The notes: generated from the letters alone by a model not told the origin. DNA of 64,000 nt from Rhipicephalus microplus (GCF_043290135.1 NC_134707.1:133302319-133366318); one strand, 5' to 3'; shown: positions 42,763 through 54,968, counted from the first letter of the stretch. Numbers and translations are program-made.

Positions 42763-43294
42763 GAACGAAGCAGCACCTCCACCAGATGTCACGGGGTCGT
42801 AACGTGGCCGAAGACAGAAGACTTTATTTTGGATTTTAACTGTTTATTTGGGCGAACCTGTGCCCGGTAAACGGTAAGTTTGATTACAGTAGCAGGCTTG
42901 CACAAATAGCGTTTAAGAGAATTTTATTTTCGGATATATCTTACACAGCTTATGTGCACACATAAGAATGAACAATCGTTAACAATGCGTATGTACAATG
43001 CAAGCTGTTATATACGGCGAAAGAACCTATAGCGTATGCAGTGACGTCCAATGCAAAAATTGTACAACAAACACAGGACATTCATGACATCGGGATGATT
43101 AACCTAAATGAACAGTAAGGCTATAGAACAAACAAGGGGAGGTCATTCACAGTGTAGCGTGATACTTTGAATTAACCTGTGAGGACAATTTGCTCTCGCG
43201 CTCAAGAACAATATTGCACATATATACATGTTTCTAAAGAAGAAAAAAAATACACACTGTAATGTCACAGTGGAACAAGCTCTAGCCCACCTGC

Positions 43295-46200
43295 TCAATA
43301 AGGGAGGAAAGGCATGGACACTCTGCTGTTTTTTACGATGATAAATCGCGTAGACCACCGTCGGAGGAAAGCCTCCTTTCCCAGCAAGACTAGTTCTGTG
43401 TTAAGATGCATAAGCATTATCTTTTTTAGCCGATGTAGTAGGAGAAACATGGCTCTCTGGGGGCGTCCCCTCAGGCAGGCCAGTCTCCTTCGTTTCCTTA
43501 AGACGCAGGCTCCGATAGCCATTAAGAGTACGATAAAGTTACCCCTGTGGCTAGACTTCCACTGCATACTTGTTTGGAACTGCCTGGTAAGCATGCGCCA
43601 AAAGGTGCGCGCTACTATAGATTCATGGAAGACATGGTTCATTGTTTCGACGCGACCACATTGCGGGCTTGTGGCGGAGACGCCACGCCCCACGCCGCAA
43701 GGCGGTCGGCCGTTGGTAAAGCCCCCCATTCAGTGAGCCAGTTTAGGTCACGGACCTCCGAGGGGAGAGATGTGTTTGTGAGAGTGCAGCGCCTTTTCGC
43801 CCGGCATTTCCGGCGTTGTTCTTCACATAGGCTTTTAAATGCTAATAATTCGCTCATGTCGGTGGGGGACATTTCCATAAGTTCTTGAACAGGAAAATCG
43901 CTTCGCCATTGTTAGAAAGATTTTATAACATGTGTGTAATATGCTGGTGGCTGTTCAGCAGCTGGTCTCATGTCGTTTGCTAAACCAAAAAGTCTTCTAG
44001 AGGTTCCTAGCAGATACACTACAAGTTGCCTGCCTCGATATGATGAGTTCTCTAAGAGTGCCCAGGTGTTTTTGAGAGCCAACATGCGGCACATTACATC
44101 AAGGTTGGAAACACTGAACCGTGCCCATTTTACTGGTAGGCGGACCGAGGTTCTGGCAACAGCTTCGGCGTGGCCATCCCAATAAAAAGAGCCGCACGCA
44201 GTAGCCACTCTCAGCAAAACCCGTCGAGGTGGTCGTGCCATTCTGGCTACATAAAGCAGTGGTGCTCTTACGCAGGATTTAATTAAATAGGCTCGTTCAG
44301 TAAAAGGTAGTTGAAACATTCTGGCGACTTCAATGCGTCGGTCCACTTTGCGTTGGATTTGTTTCCATGTGGTGCGGGCTACCTCACCAGTCGAAAGAAA
44401 ACTTACACCTAAGACTTTAACGCCTTGCACGATTTGGACGCCATCAGGGAACTCTTCAATGTGCATCCCAAAGAACAATGCCGTGTTTTTTCCGGGAATA
44501 AGACGTGCTTCCGACAGGCAACTATACGAGTGGAATATTCGCAGGAAGGCTCTGTAGCTATCTATGTTCCGAATAAACAACGAGATGTCATCTACATATG
44601 CCGCTACTTTCACTTTGCCCAAGCCTGGAAGAGGGAAACCACGTATCGAAGTATATTTCTCGATTTGTTTTAAAAATGGATCTATGCACAATACAAAGAG
44701 AATCGCAGAGAGGGGACAGCCTTGTCGAATGCCCCTACCTACTGCGATAGGTTCAGATTTATAGCCATTCACTACTAAGGACGTTTCTAAGTCTGTGTAG
44801 AGTAAACGGAGGGTGTCGGTTAAATGGGCTGGGAAGCCGTAACGCTCAAGCACAGCGAAGAGATGTTCCATTCTACGCGATCAAAAGCTTTTTCTTGATC
44901 CAAGGAAACGAAAACGCCAGATATTTGTGTTCTTGTAGCGTACGTGAATAAATCGCGAGTCAGCGCAAGCGAGGTGTAGATCGTACGACCTGGGACACAG
45001 CATGTTTGTATGTCGCATACTATTTTCGGTAGAAGGTTTGTTATGCGGTTTGCAAGGATGGCTGTCAATATCTTATAAACCGAGTTAAGTAGGGAAAGGG
45101 GCCTTCACGCCCTTGGGTCGACGTCTCTCCGTCGCTTTTAAGCAAGAGTATAACTGCTCTCACGAAACGTATTCGGTTTGATTCCGTAAACAAGAAGCCC
45201 ATTTAGCATTGTCAAAATTTGGTCTTGTATTGTTTCAAGGAAAGTTTTGTAGAAACTCAAAGGTATCCCGTCAGGGCCGGCAGCGGCGGTTGTGTTCATG
45301 CGCTGAAGCACGATGCGTAATTCATCCAGCGTCACTGGGCTGCCCAGACCGTCGCGGAGCTCCTCCGGTACGCGGGAAATTTTCTCGCAAAACTCACTAA
45401 CTATGGTGGTGTAGTTCACGTCGTTTGCGTTCTCCGCCCTGAAAAGATTCGAAAAATGGGTTTCGAAAAAATTGAAGACCCTCATTATGTCTTCTGCTCG
45501 TGTAGGCTGTTCGCCGTTTGGCAACTGAACGAAAGGGACATGCATTTGTTCACCCAAGGAACCATTGCGAACACTTAGAAGAACAGCTGGATATGAAACT
45601 GGTCGTCCGTTGATAAAAGACTGCGCAGCCGTGCGCGAACTAAGACGTAGCAAATGTTAGTACCGCGCCTTTAACTGATCGAGATTGTCGTGCATTGCGA
45701 ATGTCAGCGTCTCGCCTCTGCGTACAATGCGCGCTTTTCGTAGTGTATCATTTATCTCTGTCGTCAGGCGCGCTTTCATTTCGTGCCCCGCTTTGATAAG
45801 CTCGGCGCGCCAACTGTGTTTCAATGCGTCCCAGTTACGGCGATCAGGCGCCCTTTTGCATGCTTGCTCTAGTGCATTGCGCAGTAATGCTATGCTTTCC
45901 GGGTCGTGCACGAGTGTGGTGTCTATTTTCCAATGGTTTCTAAATGTAGTGGATTGTTCAAAGAAAAGTTTTACAGACACTGGAAAGTGGTCAGTATTGC
46001 ATGGAACGTCGGGTGGGAAATGTAGGACCTCGCAACTAAGGACATGAGCGGCTAGCACCTGTGGAAAATAGTAGCGGTCTAGCCGGGTCATGTTGGGACC
46101 CCGTTGACAGGTTGCACTGAAGTCATTCCCGTGAGTGTCGACCCACGCATCCCTGAGCTCGAAATTGCGGATGAGTTGTCGCAATGTGCTCACTCCGCTA

Positions 46201-46684
46201 TATTGTCTGCTTTGTCTGCGTCCGCGCGCATCTCTGTCGGTGTCCTCAACACAGTTGAAGTCTCCAACTAAGAAAGTGGGGTAACTGTCAAATATAAACG
46301 AGTGGAGTGAATTGCAAAAGTCGGCCGTGCCCCCACGTTAAGCTGGGGCATGTATTACGAGCGCCCTTACTCGTCTGCCGTGAAGGTCAAAGTCTACTGC
46401 TAGTGTGCGGCCGTCAAAACAATAAACAAAGTGCGCTCTTCGACGTAATGCTGGTGTCAAAAAAAGAACTCCGATACCGCACATCTTTGAATAAGTCAGC
46501 GAAAAAAAGGCCTCGACTCCAAAATGTGAACAAAAGGATTGCACATAAAAGGGGTTCTAAAATTATACTCCTGTAAGAAAAGGATATCGACATGACGTAA
46601 CCTTGCGAAGTGCATGACTTCTCTCTGCTTATCTCGGCGTCTGGAACCCCTGAAGTTTAAGGAGAGAAAATGCACCGTAGCCAT
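43295..46684 (-). pseudogene. Tx1-like LINE ORF2: endonuclease and RT, frameshifted
   Basis: It starts at 46684 with MATVHFLSLNFRGSRRRDKQ and ILFLQEYNF (endonuclease entry motif and catalytic Glu). The endonuclease end is seen at NMTRLDRYYFP and NTDHFPVSVKLFF. RT pieces are TTAAAGPDGIPLSFYK, LSLYKTVYKI-type text broken near 45100, TCCVPGRTIYTSLALTRDL, VSLDQEKAFDRVEW, RGIRQGCPLSAILF and AAYVDDISLFI (Tyr-Val-Asp-Asp kept). The C-terminus has VMCRMLALKNTWALLE and a Cys-rich end with CGRVETMNHVFHESIVART. At least four breaks separate these frames. Confidence 0.88.
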
Positions 46685-46765
46685 TTTTAAAATAGGCGGA
46701 GTGCGCGCAAACTTCAGAGAAACCGCTTGCAGGCGGTGGGGCGAGCGCTCAACGAGTGAACAAAA

Positions 46766-48083
46766 CTAAAGATAGAAATGCTCTAACGTCGTCAGAGCAT
46801 TAGCGAGTTTTTGGGGCTTACTTCTGTCCGTAGAGCCCTCAGAGTCCGTGGTCGGTGGGTGGGCTCGTTTGGTGGCTGAACGGTCTCTTTCCATGGCGCT
46901 GGCACTGACACTCGCACCGGCGGCCGCACCTGTAATCTGGTAAATGGGGTTTGACAGGCTCACTTTGCGGGTCGGAGCCGAATACTTGCTGGCGCGGGCG
47001 CTCGTCGTTGTCTGTGGCATAATCACTGTTGTGGTCTTGTCTGGGCCGATGATCGGAGCGTCTGCACGTCCCGTCGTTTGGGTGCCGCGTCCCACCGAAG
47101 CTCTCGGCACCTTGGAGCTACTGGTGGTGCCAACAGTGTCAGAGCTGTAGCTCTCGTGGTCTCTGCTAAGTACGGGCACTCGGGCTTCGGCTTTGGATGA
47201 GCTGTGTTCTTCATAGGCGTCCGGCGAGAAGTCGCTGGTCTCGGACGGGGTGTGAAGGGTTGACGAGGCTTTCTCAGACAGGGGAGGCAGGTCTCCTGCA
47301 TCTTGTGGTTCAGCATGGGCGCCAGTGTCGCTTGTGTCAGTGTCGCTCGCAGGCTCGAGCGCCGGATAATCATCTTGCAATGCGGGCGCGATGTCGGTGC
47401 ACGCTTGTTCTTCAGTTGCCGCTGCTGCAGCCGCTGCAAAGGACTTCGGACGTACGCAGTCAGCTGTTGCACGGCTGCCCGAGCACTTGCGGCACGGTTC
47501 GGCGCATTCCTCTGTGGCATGTCCAAACACGTTGCAGCGCATGCAACGGGGCGTGGCACAATCTTTGGCGATGTGGCCAGCATTCCCTTACTTAGAGCCC
47601 ACTTTTTTGACACCCTGGTAGTCACACATGATATTGTAGCCTAGGACTGTCCGAAAAATTGGTATTTGGCTTTTCATTTCCACTCGCGCCATAAGGACAC
47701 CTGTGCCGACCCCAGGGCGGCCCTTGAATACTGGCTCGTGGATATGTTGCCGTAGGTGGAGAGAGCAGTCACTAGTGTTGCGTCGCTTACCCACAGCGGT
47801 ACCCGGAAGACTGTGACGTGGACTATTTCAAGACCTACACTGACTAGTGAAACTGATTCGCCGTTCAAGAGAATGGCGCCCCGGCTCTTCAGCTTGATGG
47901 CTGCATGGACGTTTGCAGCTACGGTGCCGAACTTTGCACCTCCCATGTGCTGGAGAGACTTGATACCGGCTGGGCCGGTTACTGATTCGAGGGCATCTAT
48001 GATGTCGTCGATGGTGCTCCCCTCTGGAGCGCTGAAGTTAAAGCAATGAGCTTTCGGTGGTGGCGCTGCGAAAGCCATCACAC
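46766..48083 (-). pseudogene. Tx1-like LINE ORF1 with zinc knuckles, frameshifted
   Basis: From the ATG near 48080 (MAFAAPPPKAHCFNF) it encodes a helical region with IDDIIDALESVTGPAGI and an RRM-like part (RGAILLNGESVSLVSVG, VFRVPLWVSDATLVTAL). After frameshifts near 47740 and 47590 it reads IPIFRTVLGYNIMCDYQGV and then knuckles CATPRCMRCNVFGHATEEC and CRKCSGS. The Ala-rich and Ser/Thr-rich tail ends at 46766. Zinc-knuckle ORF1 proteins are usual for Tx1-like elements in invertebrates. Confidence 0.78.
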
Positions 48084-48517
48084 TTTCGTCCTGGCCCTGG
48101 CTCCCATGGCTTGCGTTGTGGTGCCCGGGCGTTGGCTCACGACGAAGGCCTGGACAGAGCCGGGGGGTTGTCCAGGTGTTCGCTTGATGCTCGATAAGAT
48201 GGGGTTGACGACTGGCAGCGTGCCTGGTCGCGGGAATCCCGGCACCAGGTAAGCAGTGAACGGAGCATCGGCCGTCGATCAACTACTGACAAGCGGCGAA
48301 GCGCGTCGGCATTTATACTCTTGCCGTCGAATGTTCTAGCGTTATCGCTGGCGGTGGCGTGGGTTCCAGAATAATCCGTACAGTTCGCAGAGTAGGCGTG
48401 ATCTCATCGAAATGATCTACTACAGTCCGGAAGCTTCTCGAAAAATGCAGGCGTGGTTTGCGCTGAAAATTGTGTAGTGTTTTGGGACGATAACAAACTT
48501 GGGAGATGAAACGTGGC

Positions 48518-48518
<1 letters not shown>

Positions 48519-48570
<52 letters not shown>

Positions 48571-48578
48571 ATATATAT
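48519..48578. repeat. (TA)n microsatellite between gypsy element and Gmr1-type element 2
   Basis: A TA tract with a TTTAT interruption. The conventional gypsy LTR ends directly on its left, and the truncated LTR of the next element begins on its right. Confidence 0.97.
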
Positions 48579-49140
48579 TGGCCGAAACTGTTGCCTAGTG
48601 CGCCGAGGTCACAGGCCACCAAGGTATTACCGAAGCGTGTTCCTCAGATCACATCTGCTTCTGCGCAGAGCTGATTGACGAGCGGACAAGATAACGGTGA
48701 GATAAGGCAGTATTTATGTCCAGCATAGAAATGGAGGCGTTACATAATCGGCACGAGTGACGACAGCTTAGGGCCTCAAAGAGCCAAGATGGCTTCTCTC
48801 TGACGCACACGTCGGCTGCTTGGTAACGCGCCAGTTGGCTTTTTTATAGGCCCCGGATGGATCCTTACGTCAGCAACGTCCAATCAGAACTGCTACTGGC
48901 CGTGATGTCAGAGTCCTCTAGTCAGGAACCGCCACTGGTTTGCACCCACGGACGAGTAACCTGGCCACGCATTGCGTAAGACTCGCCAGACTGGATGGCA
49001 CCCATTGCATCATCGGGCTGCTATCGGGCCCGTGTGTTTAGGGAGCTCGCCGTGCGTTGTGTAAGACACAACGGCACCACTGGATGAGATGACGTCGTGT
49101 AGGTGATTAAGTCAGGCGGGCTTACTCGCTGGCCTTGATA
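48579..49140 (-). repeat. 3' LTR of Gmr1-type element 2, end truncated by (TA)n
   Basis: It aligns with 55355-55496 and 57985-58400: shared GCGCCGAGGTCAC, CTTACGTCAGCAACGTCCAATCAG-type block (split here), CCACGCATTGCGTA and CATCGGGCTGCTATCGG. Its outer end, expected to match TGTTACGACTCGC, is replaced by the TA tract. Confidence 0.82.
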
Positions 49141-49870
49141 CGGATCGCCTTTGCAGAGGCGATGACGTTTGGTCTGGACTCGCAGGCGTAACAGCGCCAC
49201 CGCCACCACACCATGCGGCGAGAAAACAAGCTACTTCCACGTCGCTCGTACGTCAGGCACACTCGATCGCCAGGTTCCTCCAGGTTTGCCTCCAGGGCCA
49301 TGGGGGGGGGGGGAAGTAGCTCTAGGATCAGGTGCATGAACACATCCTATTCATTCTTGAGGATGGATCACTGCTGCACTGGCTTGTCGCCAAAACTTGT
49401 CGACTGCCTTTGCTCCTCACTTCTGGTGATTTTCGGTGTCAGCATTTGTCGATGGTTCCGCAACTTGTCAAGATTGGTTCGACAACAGACACACAACAAC
49501 AAGCAAGTGCCTTCGGTTACCCGACAGAACACCAAACAAAATATACTACAACGTATACCTAGCTACGTGTCTATCGCAATTTCATTCCCTGTACGTCACG
49601 AGGCACATGTGGGACAGAAGATTCTCAAAATGAGAACTCAAATTTTTACACGTACAACTACGTAATGGAATGAAATATAACTAAAAGTTAGCTCCTTGAG
49701 ATCACTCTGCACGAAAGCACTCTGCTGAGGCCGTGATGAGTACAAAATGTCGCCCCGAAACACCAGCGAAAGACGGAAAGGGGGAGAAGGTACTATCCAA
49801 AACCTACGGATCAGTGCGTCTGCAATAGTGTTTAACATTCATTTTTTTTGCAGTGAACGTCTAAGTTGTG
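49141..49870 (-). other. Non-coding trailer of Gmr1-type element 2
   Basis: No pol motif was found between RNase H and the 3' LTR, in agreement with the absence of a downstream integrase. A run of about 13 G lies at 49302-49314. Boundaries are inferred from the LTR alignment. Confidence 0.5.
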
Positions 49871-51800
49871 CTATTGGAGTATCATACTCCACCTTAGTAA
49901 CCGAACACTTTTAGGTGACATGTTATTCAACCAGGTTAGAAGACAGAGGTCCGTTTCGACCACAAACCTCGAGCCGGAGACATAACACGCCAGCTTTTTA
50001 ATGGCCCAGACGAGGCAAGCGCATCTATTTCCAGAGGAACTGTATGCCTCTTCCCTACAGCTCAGGCTTCTACTTAAATACGTAACTGGCCTTTCGTTAC
50101 CAGCGCTGTCTTCCTGGCAAAATATAGCTTTCCTGCAGCGATCACTTGCGTCGCGTTGAGTGCCAAAGCCCTTAAAACAATTGGGTGCCACGAGAACGTG
50201 TTTCTCCCTTAGGGCTTGTTTCAGCTTGCAAAACGCGTTCTCTTTTTTTGAGTCTCACACCACTTCAACCAGCTCGGACTTTCGAAGTGCGTAAGTTAGA
50301 GGTATGGCAATGCTAGAGTAGTTTTGCACGCATTGATTATAATATCCAGCTAGACCTCAAAATCCCCTTATTTCAGGTTTTGTGGTTGCTCGTAGATAGT
50401 TCATGACGGCAGGTAACTTAGCTTATGAAGGTTTACGCCAGCCACGCCCAACAACGTGTCCCAGGTAAGACACCTCGCCGCACCCCAGGTGACATTTAGC
50501 CAGTTTCGTGGTGTTGTGACTGGCGCCAGAGCTGACGAGGGAGCAGCGCTCTCTTAAAACTCAAACAAGTGGCCGACTAGCCGGCTGCCTATGCCCGCCA
50601 GGTATTGCCCCTCCTAGAAGGAGGGTGAGACGTCGAGACGTCGTGTCGCCATGACGCCGTAAGGCGTTCGAAAGAGGACCACAAATAAGGCATCTTCTTT
50701 GAAAGAGACCTCTTCGGCCCCCACAAATCGCCCCGCTAATTAATTGAGCAGTTCGGTGAGCCCTTTTCTGTATGCCGTCATGAGCTTGTGACCCCTCGAC
50801 CAGCGGCACACACACGATGGGGAAGAGCCCTGCTGGCGCCACCTTGGAGTGCAGAGTCACGCCTCAATATTAGACGTTCACGTGGGCCGTGCATGCTCTT
50901 CACCTTCTCCGAATGTGTGTGATCTGTGATTGGACAGTAACCTCTGCACGTAAACCCTGATTTGGTGATCTGGGGAGGAGAAATCCTTTATAATGAACCA
51001 CCCAGCTGATTCGAAGGAGCGCCATGTAGAAAAATGCCAGATTCGAGAGCTCGCTATGTAAGAAAGTGCTTTTCATGTACGAGAGTTCACCATGTATATA
51101 ATGTATATAAACCATCCTCAAGTCTCTCTTCCTCTTGTCTAGGAAAATTCATCCCGGACCTCTGGGGCCTCTGCAAACACCGGTCGTAACAGCGGTAAGA
51201 CCGGCTTCTTTCAATTTGTTGAGCACGACTCGTAAATGCTCTACAAGTTCTTGTCAGCTATTCAATAAGATGGCGACATCATCAAGATAGAGCAGAGTGA
51301 ACTCAGGCAGGTTATTAGGAACGCGATCCACTTAGCCTAAAAAACAAAAGGGCGCAGTTTTCAATGCAATGCTCACTTCAACTGGAGGCTACGTTCCGAA
51401 TGGAGAAACCAATGGGGCAAAGCCAATAGCGGGCTCCGTAAGGGGGACTTGCCAATACCCTGACACGAGGTCTAACGTGGAAATATAACTAGACTGGGAC
51501 ACAGTTTATACCCTTTCTTCTAGGTTTGGTATCGGTTAAGTTTGGTCTCAAGTTATGGCGTTAAAACGTCGATAATCGATGCATGGCCTCGGATCTTTCC
51601 CGGCAGAGGAGATGTATGGTTATTCTTCTCTGGTACCATGACTCCCTACTCCAGCATTTTATCGATCTTCTCTATCATGATCTGCTTTTGCACAGGGTAA
51701 CATCGATGTGGCTTGCTACGGATTGGCTCCTCACAAGTTAGCTCGATATCGTGTTCAATCACAATCGTGTTTCCGGGACGCACCGAAGCACGTCATTAAA
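49871..51800 (-). pseudogene. Gmr1-type element 2 RT and RNase H, split by a solo LTR
   Basis: Right to left: PIRSKPHRCYPVQKQIMIEK and MLE(stop)GVMVP (RT start), ISTLDLVSGYWQVPLTEPA, VSPFGT(stop)PP, FTLLYLDDVAIL with the catalytic YLDD, and KEAGLT. The trace is then interrupted by the solo LTR 50512-51191 and resumes with TKLAKCHLGCGEVSYLGHVV. RNase H is visible as RPVTYLSRSLSCREEAYSS and VWAIKKLACYVSGSRFVVET, with several stops around it. The polypeptide is dead but motif order is clear. Confidence 0.82.
50512..51191 (+). repeat. Solo LTR inserted in RT of Gmr1-type element 2
   Basis: The 680-bp segment starts TGTTGTGACTGGCGCC and ends ACCGGTCGTAACA. It interrupts the RT connection region between KEAGLT and TKLAKC. 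In the plus orientation it has a TATA-like GTATATAAACC near 51103 and a Gmr1-like GTCGTAACA terminus, as does the LTR of its host element. Flanks CCAC and CCGC (minus strand) may be an imperfect 4-bp duplication. No internal domain remains, as expected after LTR-LTR recombination. Confidence 0.7.
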
Positions 51801-52286
51801 CATGAAACAATCCTCCTAAGTCCCCCTTCTAGACTTCACTTAACCTAGGCCTTAGGTTCAACTGCTCCAAGATGACATCTGATCCCCATTTGATTACATC
51901 ACTAGAAGTCAAAATTTTAGCTCCTTTTTTGCTGAAACATTCGAAAGTAGATTTACGACCGCGGGGCCTAGAACATATGGTTTCATCAAGTTACCGTGGT
52001 AAATCTTGTTCGGCCGCCTTCCTTATTTCACTTCATAATTGGCATCAGAAATCTTCAATATTACTTTGGCGCACCCTTCACAATGAACCTCAAGATTGTT
52101 CTTTTTGGACGGCAGCAGCAGCATTACCTCACTATCCCCTTCAAAGCTGCGTTTCGTCACTTATTTGTCGTAGTACTTCTTTGACAACACGTGGGCAGCC
52201 TTCATGTGGCTTTCCACAAGATCTTTCGCTTTTCCAAGCCTCAGAGGGAGGTCGAGAACATAAGCAACTACATTAGGGTCCTCACC

Positions 52287-53090
52287 TCATCCTTGCCAGG
52301 ACTCGCGTAGCATTGGCAATGAATTACTCAAACTCCTGCCATACACAAGCTCTGCAGGGCTGAAAGCAGTGCTCTCATGAGGAGCTGATCTCAAAGCGAA
52401 CATAGAGAGAGAAATATACGCTTCCCAGAGACATTTGTGCTTGTAGCAAAGAGCTCTCAGTATCCGTTTTAGAACAGAATGCATACACTCATCCGGATTA
52501 AATTGCGGATGATGTATCAAGCTGTGCACTATTTTTATTCCGCATTTATCCAAAAAGGTCGAGGTACAGAAGCTGCTGAAGACACTACCGTTTTCGCATT
52601 GGTTTTCAGAAGGAAATTTGACGCGTGAGAATATAGAGAGCAGAGCAACCATGACATGAGGGTGATTCGGCTCCTTAAGTGGTATCCCATCTCAAAACTT
52701 TGTGGCTATACAGAGGGCCGCCAGGATGTACCGCCAACCTTTCCTTGACTCTGGCAATGGCCTGACGATATTAATTACCAGGTGCAGAAAAGGTTCTGTG
52801 ATAATTGGCACAAGCTTCTCGGGTATTTTTCAGTTGTGCGAGCATTTCCCCGCTCTCTGATAAATGTCGCATGAGCGTACAAAGTCTTCGATATCGTTCC
52901 AGCAATTCGTCTAATAAAACTGAAGGTAAATTCTAGCCTTGGTCTTCGTTATGCCAAGATGCCCTGCCCACGCGTTTTCGTGCGCCAGTTTGAATAGTTG
53001 GCGACGATACTTTTGTGGCACCAAGAGCTGCTCGTACTTGCGAACTTGCACATTTGTGTAGCTCCGATACAAGAGCCACTCCCTCTCAAA
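52287..53090 (-). pseudogene. Gmr1-type element 2 integrase
   Basis: From 53090 leftwards: LLYRSY, QLLVPQKYRRQLFKLAHENA, WAGHLGITKTKARIYL (H2C2 zinc finger), then PFLHLVINIVRPLPESRKGW and YILAALCIATKF (core start; the usual first Asp region is decayed). A 121-codon ORF follows with IHHPQFNPDECMHSVLKRIL, FALRSAPHESTAFSPAELVY and GRSLSN. Only fragments of the D,D,E triad are recognisable. Its position between the gag/protease block and RT is the key observation. Confidence 0.85.
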
Positions 53091-53445
53091 AAATAAACAA
53101 GCACTTTTTCTTTCTTCCCAAGTTTACGCTTTTTATTAGCGCTTTTGTTGAGAGGTCCTCATGCTGCTCTCCATGAGCGTTTCTCAATCAACCCTCAACA
53201 GCTGACTCCATATTTTCGCTACAGGCGAGAGCGTTGCACACCTCTCGCTCTCACTAAATGGCGCCATGTCATCTTTTCTACCGATAGAGACAGCGCCAGT
53301 CACTTCGGTGACGGCCCGCTGTAAATTTTACTGTCCGAGGTGCCGTCGACTCGCCGCGAAGGCGATACAGATCAGCCGCTTTTGCAGGTGGCGTGTCACT
53401 ACATTGAAGAAGATCAAGTTTCTGCGAAAGCTTCCGCGCTTGCGA

Positions 53446-53789
53446 TCACGTGAGGGCCATGTACGCTAGGCTGGAGAAGAAAGAGTTACCATGCTCGTTA
53501 TGAAGCTGCTCAGAGGTATTCGAAAACAGATAAGGAAAACGATCAAGAAGCGTGGCAGACACAGCCGCTTTGGTGCGAAGCTTACCGAAGGGGTCCTCAA
53601 CGACAACCGTAGCGATTGGTAGGCAACCACGCTGCTCCTCGGTGACTTGCGTGACCCACGCGCCTTCTCCTGTAAAGTCGTCCGGAGACACAAACAAAAG
53701 ATGCACAACGACCATGGTTGCCGCTGACTCTCGCAGTGCTCGACACGTTTCCCATTCACTCTAATTTCCTGAAGATACGCCTCTAACAA
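53446..53789 (-). pseudogene. Gmr1-type element 2 protease-side region
   Basis: Two overlapping frames give LLFVSPDDFTGEGAWVTQV, CLPIATVVVEDPFGKLRTKA and LDRFPYLFSNTSEQL. This pattern is typical of the segment linking protease to the next pol domain in these elements. The D-T-G motif itself was not found, so the protease call is positional. Confidence 0.55.
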
Positions 53790-53982
53790 CTACACGTTCT
53801 TTTTCGATTCTCGGACTGTTGTGAAAGAAACTTTTATTTACAGTTTACCGCAATGTCTCTTTTCTTTTTGCAGTTGTAGCAGATTAGCGACTTCCCCGAT
53901 TCAAACGCGCGTCCAGTGTCAGTGCGTTGTTTAGAAACCTCACTCAATTTCTCCGCTTTCGTTGCCATTTCCCTACAGTGTC

Positions 53983-54968
53983 TTACCTAAGAGACCGGTC
54001 CTTCTGGAAATTACTGTGCTGAGTGGGTTTCCGTTGATCAGGTTTCTTTGAAAAACTCTGTTTCCTTTCATTATTTTCCCCGCGCACTGCCCTGCTATGC
54101 AACTTTCGGCAAGTGTAATACTCCTCAGCAAACTCTGCTGCCTTGATTAGCTGTACTTTGCCAAGCTTGACTTGCAGCCAACGCCTGAAGTCATCCTTGA
54201 TGCAGCGGTTGAATTCTTCCAATCCATTGCTTTCTACCACCTCATCGCAATCGTCATAAACATCTTCGCCCTTGAGCCATTCATTTATATCGACTTTTAG
54301 ACGAAACGTGAAGTGAACGTAAATTTCATTGACCTTTTTTGCATACCGAAACCTTTGCCAGAAAGCCACGGGTGACAACTTATAACGTCTCAAGGGCACT
54401 TTCTTAAGCTCGTCATATCTCTCAAACATTTCTTTCGAGAAGCACGTCATCACATCGGACACTTCGCCGGGAAGTATAGCTAACAGGTTCTGCATCCAAA
54501 GCGACCACTCCAAAGCATTTCGCTTACAGACATGACCAAAGTTCACGAGGTACTTTGTTAGGTCCTCTCCTACTACTAACAGTGGCAGTTGGTCCCGAAT
54601 TCTATGACCTCCAATCTGAACCGTCGCAGAAGCTACGCTAGGCGCCTGGGAACACTCTACGATTGCCAATTCTATTCTTTCCAGCTCGAGGTGCCTCTGT
54701 CTCTCGGCCTCCTCACGCTCGCGACGTTCTTGCCTTTTTATTTCATCACGAACTTCTCACTTTTCAGCTTCTTCGCGATTGCGAAATTTCACCTTTCAGC
54801 CTCCTCGAGGCATGTTTTGATATCCGCCCATGCCTCGTCGACGTCTCTAGTCGTCACTCCTTCATCTTCCATTAACTTAATGATCGCTTGCTTTCGTTTC
54901 ACAGGGCCCAAAGTAAATCCAAGTTTCTCATAAATTTCGATGAGTTCCTTCACTTTAAGGTTCTCCAT
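53983..54968 (-). pseudogene. Gmr1-type element 2 gag with SCAN-like domain
   Basis: It starts at 54968 (MENLKVKELIEIYEKLG) with a helical charged N-terminal region. It is broken near 54790 by a stop and frame change, then continues through EIKRQERREREEAERQ to the SCAN-like block: YDELKKVPLRRYKLSPVAFW, QRFRYAKKVNEIYVHF, INEWLKGEDVYD, LEEFNRCIKDDFRRWLQVKL and AAEFAEEYYTCRKL. The Lys/Arg-rich end probably led to a zinc knuckle, which is no longer visible. The helix pattern and spacing match gypsy-derived SCAN domains well. Confidence 0.83.

Larger units (their letters stand above)
42912..48253 (-). mobile_element. L1/Tx1-group LINE inside the gypsy 5' LTR
   Basis: The minus-strand element has ORF1 (46766-48083) with zinc knuckles, ORF2 (43295-46684) with endonuclease and RT, and a 3' UTR ending near a GAAAATAAAATT poly(A) signal at 42912-42940. 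The RT signatures (LDQEKAFDRVEW, RGIRQGCPLSAILFVL, AYVDDISLFI) fit the L1/Tx1 group, not CR1 or I. It is full-length in extent but carries several frameshifts and stops. Confidence 0.85.
37245..48518 (-). mobile_element. Ty3/gypsy element, conventional order, 5' LTR split by a LINE
   Basis: Left LTR 37245-37631 (387 bp) matches the right LTR, which is split into 42787-42911 and 48254-48518. Minus-strand order is gag, protease, RT, RNase H, integrase, the standard Ty3/gypsy arrangement. Stops in gag, protease and RT, a frameshift in integrase and catalytic changes make it inactive. The primer-site region after the 5' LTR reads TGGTGGAGGTGCTGC. Outer flanks are (TA)n or TG-rich on both sides, with no clear target duplication. 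Confidence 0.9.
42787..48518 (-). repeat. 5' LTR of the gypsy element, split by the Tx1-like LINE
   Basis: LTR pieces 42787-42911 and 48254-48518 together (about 390 bp) match the left LTR. Identity breaks at ...CACAAATAGC and resumes at AGCAGTGAACGGAGC. A shared AGC is the only possible target duplication. Confidence 0.88.

Noticed and set aside
37235..48525. Target-site duplication for the conventional gypsy element
   Set aside because: The left flank is TG-rich and the right flank is TA-rich. No 4-6 bp match was found.
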